A stretch of 64,000 bases of DNA, from contig DYJC01000003.1 of assembly GCA_020723305.1 (NCBI GenBank), positions 124,584-188,583 on the forward strand, in the 5' to 3' direction. The first letter of the stretch is position 1. The number at the start of each line of letters is the position of its first letter. Origin of the DNA: Desulfosudis oleivorans. GTDB lineage: Bacteria > Desulfobacterota > Desulfobacteria > Desulfobacterales > SURF-7. Under the pieces are notes generated by a model, which saw only the letters and a program-made list of their open reading frames with translations, had not been told where the DNA came from and ran no database searches. A program made the translations under genes and the position numbers. This document shows, piece after piece, positions 27,789 through 38,600 of the stretch.

Positions 27789-29807
27789 TTACTTTCTTTC
27801 GACAATGTCCTTCAGCTTGCAAAGTGAATGGTTCCACAGCACATCGTGCAAAAAGGCCGGAAACAAGAGTTTGAAGAGCACCCAGAATCCCAGGGAGAAC
27901 CCATGCCGGCCCCTTGGTAGATTAAAGGCCACATAAATCGTCAAAAGGCTGGTTTGTTCATTCTTTTTTTCGATTTCAAACAGCAGAACCCCGCCTTTGG
28001 GAAAACCGCTGTCCACCCGGTACAGAATGAGCTTATGCGGTTCGATACGTTCCAGCACAGCAGTGAAATTCAAAAAGGGAAAAACCACTTCATAGCACAG
28101 AATACTGCCCTTAGTCAGGGGCTCGCCCTTGATCCTTTTCACCCGGATCATGTGGGGTTTGAAAAATTGCTGGTCCGGATCACCAAAGCGACCCAGTTCG
28201 CGGAAGATTTTGGTGCAATCGGCTTTGACGGCAATGGAATACATTTTCTCGAATTCAGGGCCCGGGTCAAAGACGATGTCCGCTTCTGATAGAATATCCT
28301 TGTATTTTCTACTTTTGACTTCGAATTCTTCCCGGTAGATACCGGTGGTGAAACGGCTGATGTCGCGCCAATCAAGGCCGAACAACAATTCGGCAAGATA
28401 ATTGCGCAGGGTGATCAGTCCGCCGCCGGTGAAAATCAGCCAAAGGGCTTTGGGACTGATCATGCTGAAAAAGATCTCCTGGTAGCGATCATCGCCGCTG
28501 GCGATTTTCCATAGAATATTTTCCAGTTTGCGCCGGCTGTACCTCCTCATTTTCCGTTCGGTCAAAAGGGCCTGATAGAGAATTCGGCTCAGAACCGGGC
28601 TGCTGAACATGATCCTGTGCAGCAGAAAAACCAGTCTGCCGAAATGGTTGTCCTGAATGAAGCGATTAATGGCCGGTTCGTACGCCTTTTTTAAACTGGC
28701 ACGGTCGATTCCGACTTCGGTTACCGCCTGGGCCAAGGCCGAGGCGGTATGGTAGGCTGACAGGATTCCGTCCTTATATAAACGTGAGGTTACCAGATCC
28801 CCGATGACCGCCACCTGCTCGCCATAGGGTTGCCGGGCCGCACCAATGGCCATATTCGGCCGACACATACAGGCCAGCTCGACTTTTTTGGGTAGAATTT
28901 TCTGGATATGGGCTAGTGCTAAAAATTGTTCGATTATTCTTGTGATATCAGCAGGGCCGGCGGCCGCGTCAATGCTTTTGCCGATGAGAACAACAGTGAT
29001 AAACTGTTCTTTGGGAATGATGGAACACATTTCAAGATTCAATTCCCGTGAGCCGGATTCAATAAAATACATTTCACCGCTTTGATTGCGCAGATTGACA
29101 GGGTCTGCCTCTAATTCAAAAATCAAGGTTCTTCGCACCGGCGGGGGACGGAAGCCGGTTATCAGGTGCTGCAAGGAGCGGATCAGTTTATTTTGATCCA
29201 ATTTCATTCCAGGCACTTGATTGATGCCACAGGCAAATACCACCATATCCGCTTCCAGAGAATAGAGGCCGGACTGGTTTTGGTAATCAATCCGGAGCCG
29301 GCCGGATCCTGTGTACTGGACGTTTTTCGCATCGCCGCTGATGAGCTCGCCGCCGCCCGCCAGGGCTTGTTCCAGCAGATAGGCGTCAAATCCATAAAAA
29401 CGATCGATGCGGCTTACGGGGCGCGCGCCCCTGTAGACACTCAGCATGCGGCGTTTCGGGGGGATTTTCAATTCAATGTTTTTCCAGTGCCCATGAACCG
29501 TGAGAGAATGGATTTTGCTTTGAATGAGGTTTGGGGGCAATTCCAATTCCAGATCGGTCAAAACATCGCTCATGCGCGGTGAAATGCCCCCGGCGCAATA
29601 GTTGCATCCTTCACGATGGGCCATGGCATAGGAGTTTTGATAAAATCCGAGCTGGTTCTTTTTTTCCAGAATGACCACGCGGAAGCGCATTCCCAAGCGC
29701 CGCATTTGCCGCTGCAGGGAAATGGCAAAAAAAGATCCGGCCGGCCCCCCGCCGATGACGGCGACGGTGGCTCCTTTGGGCAGTGTCCTTTTTTCCATGG
29801 GAGTCAT
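27789..29807 (-). CDS. FAD-dependent oxidoreductase with C-terminal SRPBCC-like domain
   Basis: About 672 residues. The N-terminal ~400 form a geranylgeranyl-reductase/lycopene-cyclase-type flavoprotein: dinucleotide motif VAVIGGGPAGSFFAIS, a GCNYCAGGISPRM segment with CxxC, and GEQVAVIGDLVTSRLYKDGI near the second FAD contact. After a helical linker, the last ~170 residues (DPGPEFEKMYSIAVKADCTKIF..., GFPKGGVLLFEIEKKN) resemble an SRPBCC (START-like) lipid or ligand pocket. Such a fusion suggests reduction of a hydrophobic substrate delivered by the second domain; the substrate is unknown. Start 29807 or 29798 (ATG-ACT-CCC-ATG) is uncertain as no strong ribosome binding site is visible. Confidence 0.8.
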   Translation of the reverse strand: MTPMEKRTLPKGATVAVIGGGPAGSFFAISLQRQMRRLGMRFRVVILEKKNQLGFYQNSYAMAHREGCNYCAGGISPRMSDVLTDLELELPPNLIQSKIHSLTVHGHWKNIELKIPPKRRMLSVYRGARPVSRIDRFYGFDAYLLEQALAGGGELISGDAKNVQYTGSGRLRIDYQNQSGLYSLEADMVVFACGINQVPGMKLDQNKLIRSLQHLITGFRPPPVRRTLIFELEADPVNLRNQSGEMYFIESGSRELNLEMCSIIPKEQFITVVLIGKSIDAAAGPADITRIIEQFLALAHIQKILPKKVELACMCRPNMAIGAARQPYGEQVAVIGDLVTSRLYKDGILSAYHTASALAQAVTEVGIDRASLKKAYEPAINRFIQDNHFGRLVFLLHRIMFSSPVLSRILYQALLTERKMRRYSRRKLENILWKIASGDDRYQEIFFSMISPKALWLIFTGGGLITLRNYLAELLFGLDWRDISRFTTGIYREEFEVKSRKYKDILSEADIVFDPGPEFEKMYSIAVKADCTKIFRELGRFGDPDQQFFKPHMIRVKRIKGEPLTKGSILCYEVVFPFLNFTAVLERIEPHKLILYRVDSGFPKGGVLLFEIEKKNEQTSLLTIYVAFNLPRGRHGFSLGFWVLFKLLFPAFLHDVLWNHSLCKLKDIVERK

Positions 29808-29940
29808 GATACAGCCACAATGTGATATTGTCAAGTTTGGGTGTGACAGATTGGGTATGACAGGGATAGCAGTCATTTCAGACTCTTTTTTATATTTTGC
29901 GTGACGAAAACATAGCTCTTATCCTACTAAAGTAAGCCAT

Positions 29941-30254
29941 ATGAACTATCTGACTTTCGTAAAACTCTATCTTGTCGCGGTGCCTGTTTTTTTCTTATAG
30001 ACATGCTTTGGCTTGGCGTTATCGGCAAAGGTATCTATCAAAATTATATGGGGCACCTGATGCGACCCACGCCGAATTGGCCGGTGGCAATCATCTTTTA
30101 TCTTTTGTATATAATCGGTCTTGTAATATTCGCGATCTATCCGGCGATAGCGAACAAGTCCTGGACGTATGCGCTTTGGTACGGGGCAATGTTCGAAGAT
30201 CACCCCATTGATAACGGATTCAGTGGCCATATTTTGGGAAAAGACCGAACATGA
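29941..30254 (+). pseudogene. frameshifted and truncated DUF2177 membrane protein
   Basis: ATG 29941 opens MNYLTFVKLYLVAVPVFFL then TAG; a shift into the next frame continues IDMLWLGVIGKGIYQNYMGH, PVAIIFYLLYIIGLVIFAIYP and SWTYALWYGAMF, which together give the first two-thirds of a DUF2177 membrane protein. After GAMF the sequence (EDHPIDNGFSG) no longer resembles the family and the last membrane helices are absent. Two lesions are therefore visible: a frameshift near 29997 and a 3' truncation near 30195. Confidence 0.7.
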
Positions 30255-31182
30255 AAAAACTCACATGGATCGAAAAACTGGCTTACGCTGCACCTGCGTT
30301 TGCGCTGGCGGTGGTGGGCATACCGGTTTATGTCTATATCCCGAAATTCTATACGGATGTCATCGGCGTCCACGTATCTGCAATGGGTGTCATCCTTTTG
30401 GTCGTCCGCCTGTTTGACGCAGTGACGGACCCGGCCATCGGCCTGATTTCAGACCGGCTCAGAACCCCCTTTGGCCGGAGGCGCCCCCTGATCATTCTGG
30501 GGGCAATGCTGACAGGACTTGCGATCATCCTGCTGTTCAATCCGCCTGATACCGATGCCGATACAGCCACTGCATGGTTCATGGTTCTGATTTTTTTCTG
30601 GTGATCTATTTTGTGACCGGGATCTTGTTTCTCCCTTTATGGGTGGCGGGGGCCAGGCGATTTGAAAAAAAATCCATGTGGCTGATATCCATGGCGGTCA
30701 ATACCGGCGCATTTTCAGGGGTTTTTTTTCTCGGGCCTGGAGATGAACTTGCCTATGGTGCGCTGGTGTTTCTCTCCGGTATCGGATTTGGGGCTACCCT
30801 TGCGATACCCTCTGCCATTCAGGCCGATGTGATCGACTATGACGAACTCATCAGTGGTGAAAGAAGGGAAGGACTCTATATCGGACTCTGGTCTGTTGCC
30901 AAAAAAATGGCAGCCGCTGTTGGTGTCGGAGCCGGGCTTGCCTTGCTGGGGACTTCCGGCTATGTGCCCAATGTCCGGCAGTCTGAAACGGTTGTCCTTT
31001 ATTTGCGGATTCTTTACGCGCTGGTGCCGTGTTTGTGCAATGCCGCTGCCATTGTCATCGCGTTTGCCTATCCCATCACCGGTGCTGTCCATCGCAATAT
31101 CAGAGATGCCATAGATAAAAGGTCCGCCGGAGAGCCGGTTTCCGATCCGATTGAACCCTCCCGGATGCCAGGATCAGGATAA
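30251..31182 (+). pseudogene. GPH-family (MFS) sugar/cation symporter with internal deletion and frameshift
   Basis: Two overlapping frames, 30251-30604 and 30574-31182, make up the two ends of a glycoside-pentoside-hexuronide permease. The N-terminal part has APAFALAVVGIPVYVYIPKF and the family signature RLFDAVTDPAIGLISDRLRT with FGRRRP. The C-terminal part has LPLWVAGARRFEKKS, AIQADVIDYDELISGERREG and LYIGLWSVAKKMAAAVG. Combined length is ~310 residues, whereas the family runs near 450-500; the middle helices are missing at the junction around 30600. Transport is unlikely. Confidence 0.75.
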
Positions 31183-31320
31183 CCCTGGTTATCGACCCGT
31201 CCCATCCGGAACATAATTTGTCGCTATGTTTGAATACAGCAGCGGCAACAAGCTGGTGAAACAGACACTCCCAATTAATTTCGGCTGTCTTACTTCAGTT
31301 TAATATACGGATTCAGCCTG

Positions 31321-31689
31321 TCAGCAGTGGATTTTGATAGTCTCAAGCACATTTTTAAAGCCGTCAGATTTTGAGCAGCAGTCGCAAAAGCCCATTGAAA
31401 GAATTTCCTTCTTTGTAAAATATTCTATCTTCCCACTACATAAGATTATTGGAATATTAGGGCGTATTTTTTGAATTTCTTCAGCAAGTTCATTACCCAT
31501 CATAATCGGCATTTCTAAATCAGTAATAATTAAGTCAAATTTATCCGGTTCCTCTATAAATTTTTTAAGAGCAGCGACACTACTCAATACCCCTTCAACA
31601 AAATAACCAGCCTGTGTCAACCCATTGTGAAACATCTTAACAATAACCTCGTCATCATCAACAACGAGAATATATTTTTTGTTATCCAT
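31321..31689 (-). CDS. single-domain response regulator
   Basis: A 122-residue receiver domain with no output domain: acidic pocket VVDDDE (Asp11-13), phospho-acceptor Asp57 in ITDLEMP, conserved Ser/Thr in CSGKIEYF and Lys in CCSKSDG where KP is usual. Stand-alone receivers pass phosphate in multistep relays or regulate partners by contact. Candidate kinases in the window are the hybrid kinase at 5555-9628 and the PAS-LuxR protein upstream is a possible output partner, but neither link can be shown. Confidence 0.9.
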   Translation of the reverse strand: MDNKKYILVVDDDEVIVKMFHNGLTQAGYFVEGVLSSVAALKKFIEEPDKFDLIITDLEMPIMMGNELAEEIQKIRPNIPIILCSGKIEYFTKKEILSMGFCDCCSKSDGFKNVLETIKIHC

Positions 31690-32097
31690 TCCCTCTTTTC
31701 ACATCTTCATCAGGTTTAGTTGCATAATCGGTATCGTATTATTATGGTTTAGAAGTTTAATGATCTGGTTTACTATATTTAATTTGCATCTTCTTTTGAT
31801 ATTGGTTTGACAAAATAATTATAATAGCCGAGATACCTGTATGTGGCATTCGGCTATATCTTTTTCGCCAGAAAAATTACCGACTATACCATTATCACCC
31901 CCCTTTGTTATATAATGCCTGAACAGTTATATAGTGCCTGAACGAAAAATCATGCTTTTTGTTCAGACACTATATAGTGGAGATTGGCAATTCTCGTGGC
32001 AATTATTACAAAGCCCACTCGTAAACCACAAAATCATGAATGATTGAAAACAACAATGCTGAAATTTTACAGATTAAATGCTTAGCCAAACTAGGTA
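31690..32097. other. 408-bp intergenic region between two minus-strand genes
   Basis: AT-rich, with no open frame of coding character. It holds the 49-bp palindrome described separately and a partial direct copy of its left arm (TTATATAATGCCTGAACAG at ~31908). The promoter of the receiver gene is presumably within 31690-31800. Confidence 0.4.
31928..31976. repeat. 49-bp imperfect palindrome
   Basis: Left arm TATATAGTGCCTGAACG + AAAAA and right arm TTTTT + GTTCAGACACTATATA are inverted copies with about three mismatches around a 6-base centre (TCATGC). A third partial copy lies in direct orientation 20 bases to the left. It is ~120 bases beyond the stop of the PAS-LuxR gene and could act as a transcript end or be a small mobile remnant. 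Confidence 0.55.
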
Positions 32098-34656
32098 TTA
32101 TGAGAGAAAGGACAGGTGAGTTCCGAGGTTTATTTTTTTCCCAATGATTTTTAGCTTTTGCCTTATTTTATACCGATGCGTATCGACTGTTCGTTGTGAT
32201 AGCCCTATTGATTCGGCGATCTCCTTTGAGGTAGCGCCTTGCTTTATAAAATTGGCCACTTGGATTTCTGTTGGTGTCAGTTTCATATAGCTTGAGTCAA
32301 AGTTATTCAGTAAAGGTGTAGTAATTTCATTTAAGTTTGATTCTAAAACATTCAAAATGGTTCGCTGGCTATTACTTAATGCACTTTTTTTTAACCGGGT
32401 TAAATTTGGCTTGATCAATTTCTCCACATTGGAGATTACTGACTCATCAAGTATTTTCTTATCATACCCACGTTGATCCAATAAAACTTTTAAAGCAATA
32501 TTCTTTTCTAGTATCTCGGCGGTTCGTTCTTTTATTATTTTTTCCAAGTTTTCATTTGTTTTGTTCAGAGCCTCTTCAGCTTTAACGCGTGAGATTGATA
32601 TGCCTATCTCTATTTCAGCAATCGATTTTAGAATGTTCATGCTATAATCTGAAATAGCGTCATGAGTCCGGGAAGCCAAGTTAATTGAACCGATTACTTT
32701 TTCTCGAAACTTGATTGGGAATACAGCTAAAGCAATTAGTCCATACTTTTCAAGCTTTTTTCTAATGGGTATAGGACATTCACAGGCCGGCAGGAAAAAA
32801 GGGTCGCCCTTCATAATCATTTGAACGCGGATATCATCCGGACCGAAACACTTTGCCTCATCCACAAATGTTTGTGGTAATCCTTTGGATAAAATTAAGA
32901 TTAGCTCACCGGTTTTTTCATCAAAAAGATATATGCCACCAGAATCAAATTCATCTAACTGAAATAGATTTAAAAGGATTTCCGTTAAGGTTTCCTCTAA
33001 GGTTGATTTTTTGTTAAGTGTGATCACAAGGTTTTTCTGGAACAACTGTCGCTTCTCCATAATCTTGCGCGCTGTTATATCACGAACGATACCAATGAAA
33101 CCTTCCGGCTGACCACTTGAATCATAAAGAAAATTTCCTTCAACTTCAGTCGTTTTTTTAGAACCGTCTTTACAGTTAAATTCAATTTCCACTGTTCTGG
33201 ACCTGTCTTTTCTTTTTTGTCCTTTTTTGTGCATCTCCAGGTCTTTATCAATGGCTTTCATGGCATCATGAAAAGAAGAAGGGGTCATAGATTCCTTAAA
33301 AGACAAAGCCAATGCTTCTTCAACTGTGAAACCTGTCAATTTACTAACAGATGGGCTAAAGTAAGTGTAGTTCAAATCCATATCCATGGTCAAGATAACA
33401 TCTGTGGCATTTTCTGCGAGAAGACGATATTTTTTCTCACTTTTCCCCAGCATATCTGTCGCCTGTTTGCGCTCGGTGATATCGATTGATGTAGAAGTTA
33501 GGGCAACAGGATTACCTTTACTGTCAAAAACTGTGGCAGCCGAAACCTCGACATCGAAAAATGTTCCATCTTTCCGTATGGCCTGGAGCTCACCGAACCA
33601 AACCCCTTTGTTTTTGAGTGCCTGCAGGACTTCATCTAATTTGGGCTTAACTTCCCAGAAATGCCAAAAATCCCTCCCTAAAATTTCTGATGGATCGACA
33701 AAACCCCATTTCTTGAGAAAGGTGGGATTGACATAGGACATTTTATTGTCGAGGTCACAGGCCGCTATTGAACTTGAAGAGGACTTGATGATATGTTCTC
33801 TGAATAGCAGTTGTTTTTCAGCTTTCTTTCGTCCATCTATGTCGTGGACTACTGCTACTCTAAATTTTTGACCTTTGATTTCAATCATTTTACCGCATAT
33901 TTCTGAGTAGAAAGTCGATCCATCTTTTCTTTGCACGATCGCTTCATAAGGTTCTTCATATCCAGATAGCATATTATGTTTAACTAATTCTTTACATTCC
34001 GGTGCAATGAAATCAGTACCGCATGTTCCAATTATTTCTTCAAGTTCATATCCAAGCATTTCAGTAGCTTTTTGATTTGCATCGATACAAATACCATTTT
34101 CGGTAATGAATATTGCTTCAAACGAAGCATTAGACAATGCTTGATATCGCTCCTTGTTCTCCCGCAGCTCATCTTCTGCCTGCTTGCGCCTGGTGTTGTC
34201 TTGAACTTTGACCAAATAACCGACTGAAGATTTATTATTATGAAGTTGTAAGGCTATAATCATCACATCAAGATGAAGAATTCCTGACTTATTGGTCTTG
34301 TAGAGCTGAAGTTCATTTGTTTTATCAAAATCAAATGCCGTTTCAAATCTTACCGATTCACCATTTTGTAACTTTTTTTTCATTTCTTCGGTAACATTAG
34401 GGTCATTAAAAAGGTCAAAACCTTTAATTTCTTTTTCGTCAATTACACCAAATATTTCTAAACACGATTTATTTACCTTGAGCAATTTTCCATCAGGATC
34501 ATGTAATACGATACCCATTGGCGACTGCTCAAACATCTCTCTGAACAATTCTTTATTCTCAGCCAATGACAGCTTTGTTTTTTTATTCTTTATAGCTTCA
34601 TGTTCCAGGTCTTTAATTTTTTGTTCCAATTCTTCATAGGTTGGTTTTGTGACCAT
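32098..34656 (-). CDS. multi-PAS/GAF LuxR-type transcriptional regulator
   Basis: An 852-residue soluble protein: short coiled coil, four PAS domains (~40-160, 165-285, 290-405, 410-535; each ends with a PAC-type segment such as VKVQDNTRRKQAEDEL), a GAF domain (~545-700, with GGIYLFDEKTGEL and CFGPDDIRVQ), a coiled coil, and a C-terminal LuxR helix-turn-helix (LTPTEIQVANFIKQGATSKE, GLSQRTVDTHRYKIRQKL). There is no kinase or receiver domain. It is probably a one-component sensor that binds DNA in response to redox or small-molecule signals. GGAGG is seven bases before ATG 34656. Confidence 0.92.
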   Translation of the reverse strand: MVTKPTYEELEQKIKDLEHEAIKNKKTKLSLAENKELFREMFEQSPMGIVLHDPDGKLLKVNKSCLEIFGVIDEKEIKGFDLFNDPNVTEEMKKKLQNGESVRFETAFDFDKTNELQLYKTNKSGILHLDVMIIALQLHNNKSSVGYLVKVQDNTRRKQAEDELRENKERYQALSNASFEAIFITENGICIDANQKATEMLGYELEEIIGTCGTDFIAPECKELVKHNMLSGYEEPYEAIVQRKDGSTFYSEICGKMIEIKGQKFRVAVVHDIDGRKKAEKQLLFREHIIKSSSSSIAACDLDNKMSYVNPTFLKKWGFVDPSEILGRDFWHFWEVKPKLDEVLQALKNKGVWFGELQAIRKDGTFFDVEVSAATVFDSKGNPVALTSTSIDITERKQATDMLGKSEKKYRLLAENATDVILTMDMDLNYTYFSPSVSKLTGFTVEEALALSFKESMTPSSFHDAMKAIDKDLEMHKKGQKRKDRSRTVEIEFNCKDGSKKTTEVEGNFLYDSSGQPEGFIGIVRDITARKIMEKRQLFQKNLVITLNKKSTLEETLTEILLNLFQLDEFDSGGIYLFDEKTGELILILSKGLPQTFVDEAKCFGPDDIRVQMIMKGDPFFLPACECPIPIRKKLEKYGLIALAVFPIKFREKVIGSINLASRTHDAISDYSMNILKSIAEIEIGISISRVKAEEALNKTNENLEKIIKERTAEILEKNIALKVLLDQRGYDKKILDESVISNVEKLIKPNLTRLKKSALSNSQRTILNVLESNLNEITTPLLNNFDSSYMKLTPTEIQVANFIKQGATSKEIAESIGLSQRTVDTHRYKIRQKLKIIGKKINLGTHLSFLS

Positions 34657-34860
34657 TTAAAGACCTCCAAGTCCGCTTGTATGATACTTGATGAAAAATG
34701 GTGCCCTCAAAATAAGCTGATCGTAATATCGTTAAGATTATAACTTATTCATTATTTTAGAAAGAATGCAACATATTTTATCACCTCTTTCAATGCGATA
34801 ATTACGTCCGGTGATCCCGGTCCTGTATCCAAACTACATGTGCCAACTACGACTCTCAAC

Positions 34861-34983
34861 TCATTTTATTTCCAGGAATGGATGATTCAGTCATTAGATA
34901 AAGAAGCCAAACGTCTTGGGGTTCCCCGTCAATCAATTAGTAAAATTTGAATTGCAGAAAGATTACAAAATCCTCCCGGATAG
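34861..34983 (+). pseudogene. remnant of a CopG/BrnA-type antitoxin with a nonsense codon
   Basis: The frame reads FQEWMIQSLDKEAKRLGVPR then QSISKI, TGA (34948-34950), and IAERLQNPPG. This is the conserved C-terminal end of a common antitoxin family in which the stop position is normally Trp (..IKVWIAERL), so TGG has become TGA. Upstream of about 34861 similarity is lost and no toxin gene is present. The remainder of the 385-base gap between the flanking minus-strand genes contains nothing else recognised. Confidence 0.6.
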
Positions 34984-35041
34984 AAAATCCGAACAATCGC
35001 TGTCCGGGGACTGCGAGGAGCATACGGCCTTACAGCATCAA

Positions 35042-35695
35042 CTATATCTCGACAGATGTGATCCCTTCCCGGATCGCAAACTTGGTCAGACCGGCAACAC
35101 TGTCGATGTTCAGCTTTTCCATGATCTGCCGACGCCGGGCCTCCACGGTTTTTACGCTGACATGAATCCGGTCTGCGATCTCTTTTGTTTTGTAACCCTC
35201 GGCGATCATCTGCAGAACTTCCCGTTCCCGGTCCGTGAGAAGCTCTGTTGCAGAAGCGTCATCTGATTTCATCAGCTTCACGAACTCTTTCCGGACAATT
35301 TCGGATATTTTAGGGCTTAAGTAGGTCTGGTTGTTGTATACGGTCTCGATGGCTTTTGCCAGTTCATCAAAGGCGCAGTTTTTCAGGAGATATCCGGATG
35401 CGCCGGCCTGGAGCATTCCTTTTACATAGCTTCTGTCCGAGTACATGGACAAGGCAATGATCTTCACATCCGGAAGTTCCGCCAGAATCTGGCGGGTCGC
35501 GTCAATGCCGTTCAGATCCGGCATATTGATATCCATCACAATGACATCCGGTTTGTGCTCTCTGGCCAGTTTGAGGGCTGCGCGGCCGTTTTCCGCCAGC
35601 TTGATCACGGAAAAGTTCGGCTTTTTTTCCAGGAGAGCGTACAGCCCTTCGCGGGTTATGCTGTGGTCATCCACCAGGAGAATCTGAATGCTCAT
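35042..35695 (-). CDS. NarL/FixJ-type response regulator
   Basis: A 217-residue two-domain regulator: receiver with VDDH pocket and phospho-acceptor Asp55 in VMDINMPDLNG, then a LuxR-type DNA-binding domain (LTDREREVLQMIAEGYKTKE, HVSVKTVEARRRQIMEKL). Its start overlaps the end of the 1737-residue hybrid kinase gene by four bases (ATGA), so it is co-translated with that kinase and is almost certainly its cognate output, acting as a transcription factor after phosphotransfer from the HisKA_3-type kinase. Confidence 0.95.
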   Translation of the reverse strand: MSIQILLVDDHSITREGLYALLEKKPNFSVIKLAENGRAALKLAREHKPDVIVMDINMPDLNGIDATRQILAELPDVKIIALSMYSDRSYVKGMLQAGASGYLLKNCAFDELAKAIETVYNNQTYLSPKISEIVRKEFVKLMKSDDASATELLTDREREVLQMIAEGYKTKEIADRIHVSVKTVEARRRQIMEKLNIDSVAGLTKFAIREGITSVEI

Positions 35696-38600
35696 GATGC
35701 TGTCCTTTCATTTTCCATGTCTTTGGATTTTATGGGAAGCGTCATTGTTATTTTTGTTCCATGACCGGGTTTGGAAGAAATGTCAAGAGCGCCTCCCTGA
35801 TATTTCAACCGTTCCTGAATGGAAAACAAACCGAATCCGCCTCCTTTCCGTGTCATATATCCAGCCTTTGAGATTTCAAATCCAATACCGTCATCCTCGA
35901 TGACAACACGGACACTTTCCGGCCCGGCCTGGATGGAAACCCAGCTATGATGCGCCTGGGCATGCTTGACAATATTAAACAGCAGTTCACGGGCCGCCTG
36001 GAAAATCAGGATACGGACATCCTCTCCAAGTGGTTTGGGTTTGTGGTCATCTGAAAAGCGGATCTGGATGCCATGCTGTTCATTCATCTGGTAGACCAGC
36101 CACTCCATCGCTGCTTCCAGACCCAGGTCATACAGAACCGGCGGGCTTAATTCAAATGTCAATGACTGCGTATCGGTAATGGATTGATCGATCTGATCAT
36201 GGATTGTCTGAAGGATTTTTGCTGCGCTTTTATCTCCTCCGGCTTCCTGAAGAAGGCCCAGTTGAATCCGGACGTTTGCAAGGGCATGGCCGATACGATC
36301 ATGAAGATCAACGGCAATGCGTCTTCTTTCCCGCTCTTCCGTCAAGAGCAGTTCAGAGGAGAGGGATCGGAGTTTTTCCGATACAATTCTTAAATCTCTT
36401 TCCTTCTGGATCACATGGTCGTAAAGTTTTGCATTTTCAAAGGAGATGGCAGCCTGGGAAGCGATGAGTTGAAGAACTTCAATCCGGTCCGGTGTGAAGG
36501 CGCCTACAGCAATATCGTTTTCCAGATACAGAATCGCGATCAGCTCGGACTGCCGGAGAATGGGAAGACATAAAACCGATTTCGGCCTGGCTTGAATCAT
36601 GTAAGGATCTGTCGGAAAATCACCTTGCCGGGCTGCATCATCCATAACCAGGGTTTTTCCGGTACGCTTGACATAGTTGATCGCCGACAGCAGCATGTCC
36701 GTCCTGTTTTCAACAGGGCTGCTTTGAAGCGTCACCCGGATGGGGTTGCCGATTTGACCGACCGCTTTGATCTCCAACTGGTTATCGGTTTTCAGAAGAA
36801 AAAACCCCTTTCTGGCTCCGGCGTTGCGAATGACGATCTGCATCAGCTTTTGCAGTAGGTTGTCCAGAACGATTTCCGTTGAAATGGCCTGAAGCGAATG
36901 AACCACGTCCGTATAATCCATGCGGTTTGGAATAGGAGGATGGACAGATGGTCCGGCTGTCTGGGCCATCAGGGCCGGATACTGTCTGGAAAGCATCTTT
37001 ATTTTCGCATCTGCTCCCCATCTTTGATAGGCATCGATGGCTTCTGCTAAAAAAGTTTTGCCGACCTTTTCAAATCCCTGGGATAGATAAGATTTTGCGG
37101 CCAGCTCATTTGCAATGGCTTCCATATGGATAAAGCCATTCTGCCGGGCGGACTGGATCGCTTTTTGAAAAAATGCAGCTGCGGCTGAATTTTTTCCCTG
37201 GACCCTGGCTGTTTCCGCTTTTATCAGAAACAATTTATGTTCAAAATTATCCGGGCATGCCCTGTCCATTCCGGCAATGGCCTTTTCATTGCGTTTCAGC
37301 AGCCGCCATGTTTTGAGTTTTTGCAGGAAACCTTCATGATGGCTTTTCGCCAGCAATATCAGGCTATGAAAAAAATAATACTCTGTAATGATAATGGTTC
37401 CAAGGTGATACTGGAGAAGGCCTTCACACAGCATTGCCAGCCGGAGCGCTTCATCCAGATCTCCCATGATATAGAGCAGTCTCATTTTCAGAAGATAGTG
37501 GCGGAGAAGGATGATATGTATGTTTTCCCCGATGATCTGCCGGACATGGTTTTCTTCGCTGAAATCTTGATCGTCAAGGCTGAACTCATTTTGCGTATTC
37601 CCTTTCAGACATTGGATCACTTGTTTCAGGGAAATCAGATAGTTCAATGCTGCAGAATCTTTTGTGCTGGAAACGTAATCATAATAGGATTCACATTCTG
37701 AATAAATTTCCGATAAGGGCGTACCCTGGGCAAAAAGAAATATAAGAATCGATTGAATATGATAAACAGCCCAGTTGCAATCTCCTGTTTCCAGCGCATT
37801 GGCAAGACCGCTTCGGTTGCTTTTGACGGCAGTGTGAATCGGATGCTTCCAGGGACAGATTCCCATTCCATAGTAGAGAAAAATTTTGGAATTGGTTTCA
37901 GCACGGCCATGCTTTTTCTGGATCTGCAAGCTGAGATTGCCGAACCAATTCCCTCTTTCATATTGTTTAAAAATCGCGCAGAGGATGGCCCCATAGATCA
38001 TATAACCGATGGATGAGGCGTGGGTATTGCCGTATTTTATGCTCCGCTCGATAATCTGCAAGGCAACAATCACAATCAGATATGGATTACACAGGTATGC
38101 GGAAAAGGAGATGTTCATCAGCAGTGTCATAATCAGTTTCTGTCTAGGATCGGTTGCCTCCGGCAGATTCACGAGTTTTGAAACTCTGCGTAGTTGCATT
38201 TTTATCCTGGCCATGAACAGCGGCAGCAGGACAGAGGCCATGCCTCCTGGTTCGGAAATGTTCACCCCGATGGAGCGAAGACCATCCAGACCGATTTGGA
38301 CAGCTTCCTGATGGCGTGCCTGGCCGGCAAACATGATCATTTTGATGTTAAAGGCATATGCCTTATCCAGGCTGGAACGGGCGTTCCCGGTGATTGTCAT
38401 GAAACTGTTGTTTGCCGCTTCAAACTCCTGGTTCAGATATTCGCATTCCATTTTTTCAAAAAAAAGATCCAGTGAAAGCGGATAATGGTCAATCCAGCTT
38501 GTTTTCGGCAATAGAGATACACCGGTAATCAGGTAGCTCAAGGCAAGGGGGTAGGCAGTTGATTCTTTGGCCTTCCTGCCGGCTGTCAGGTTCAGTTCCG

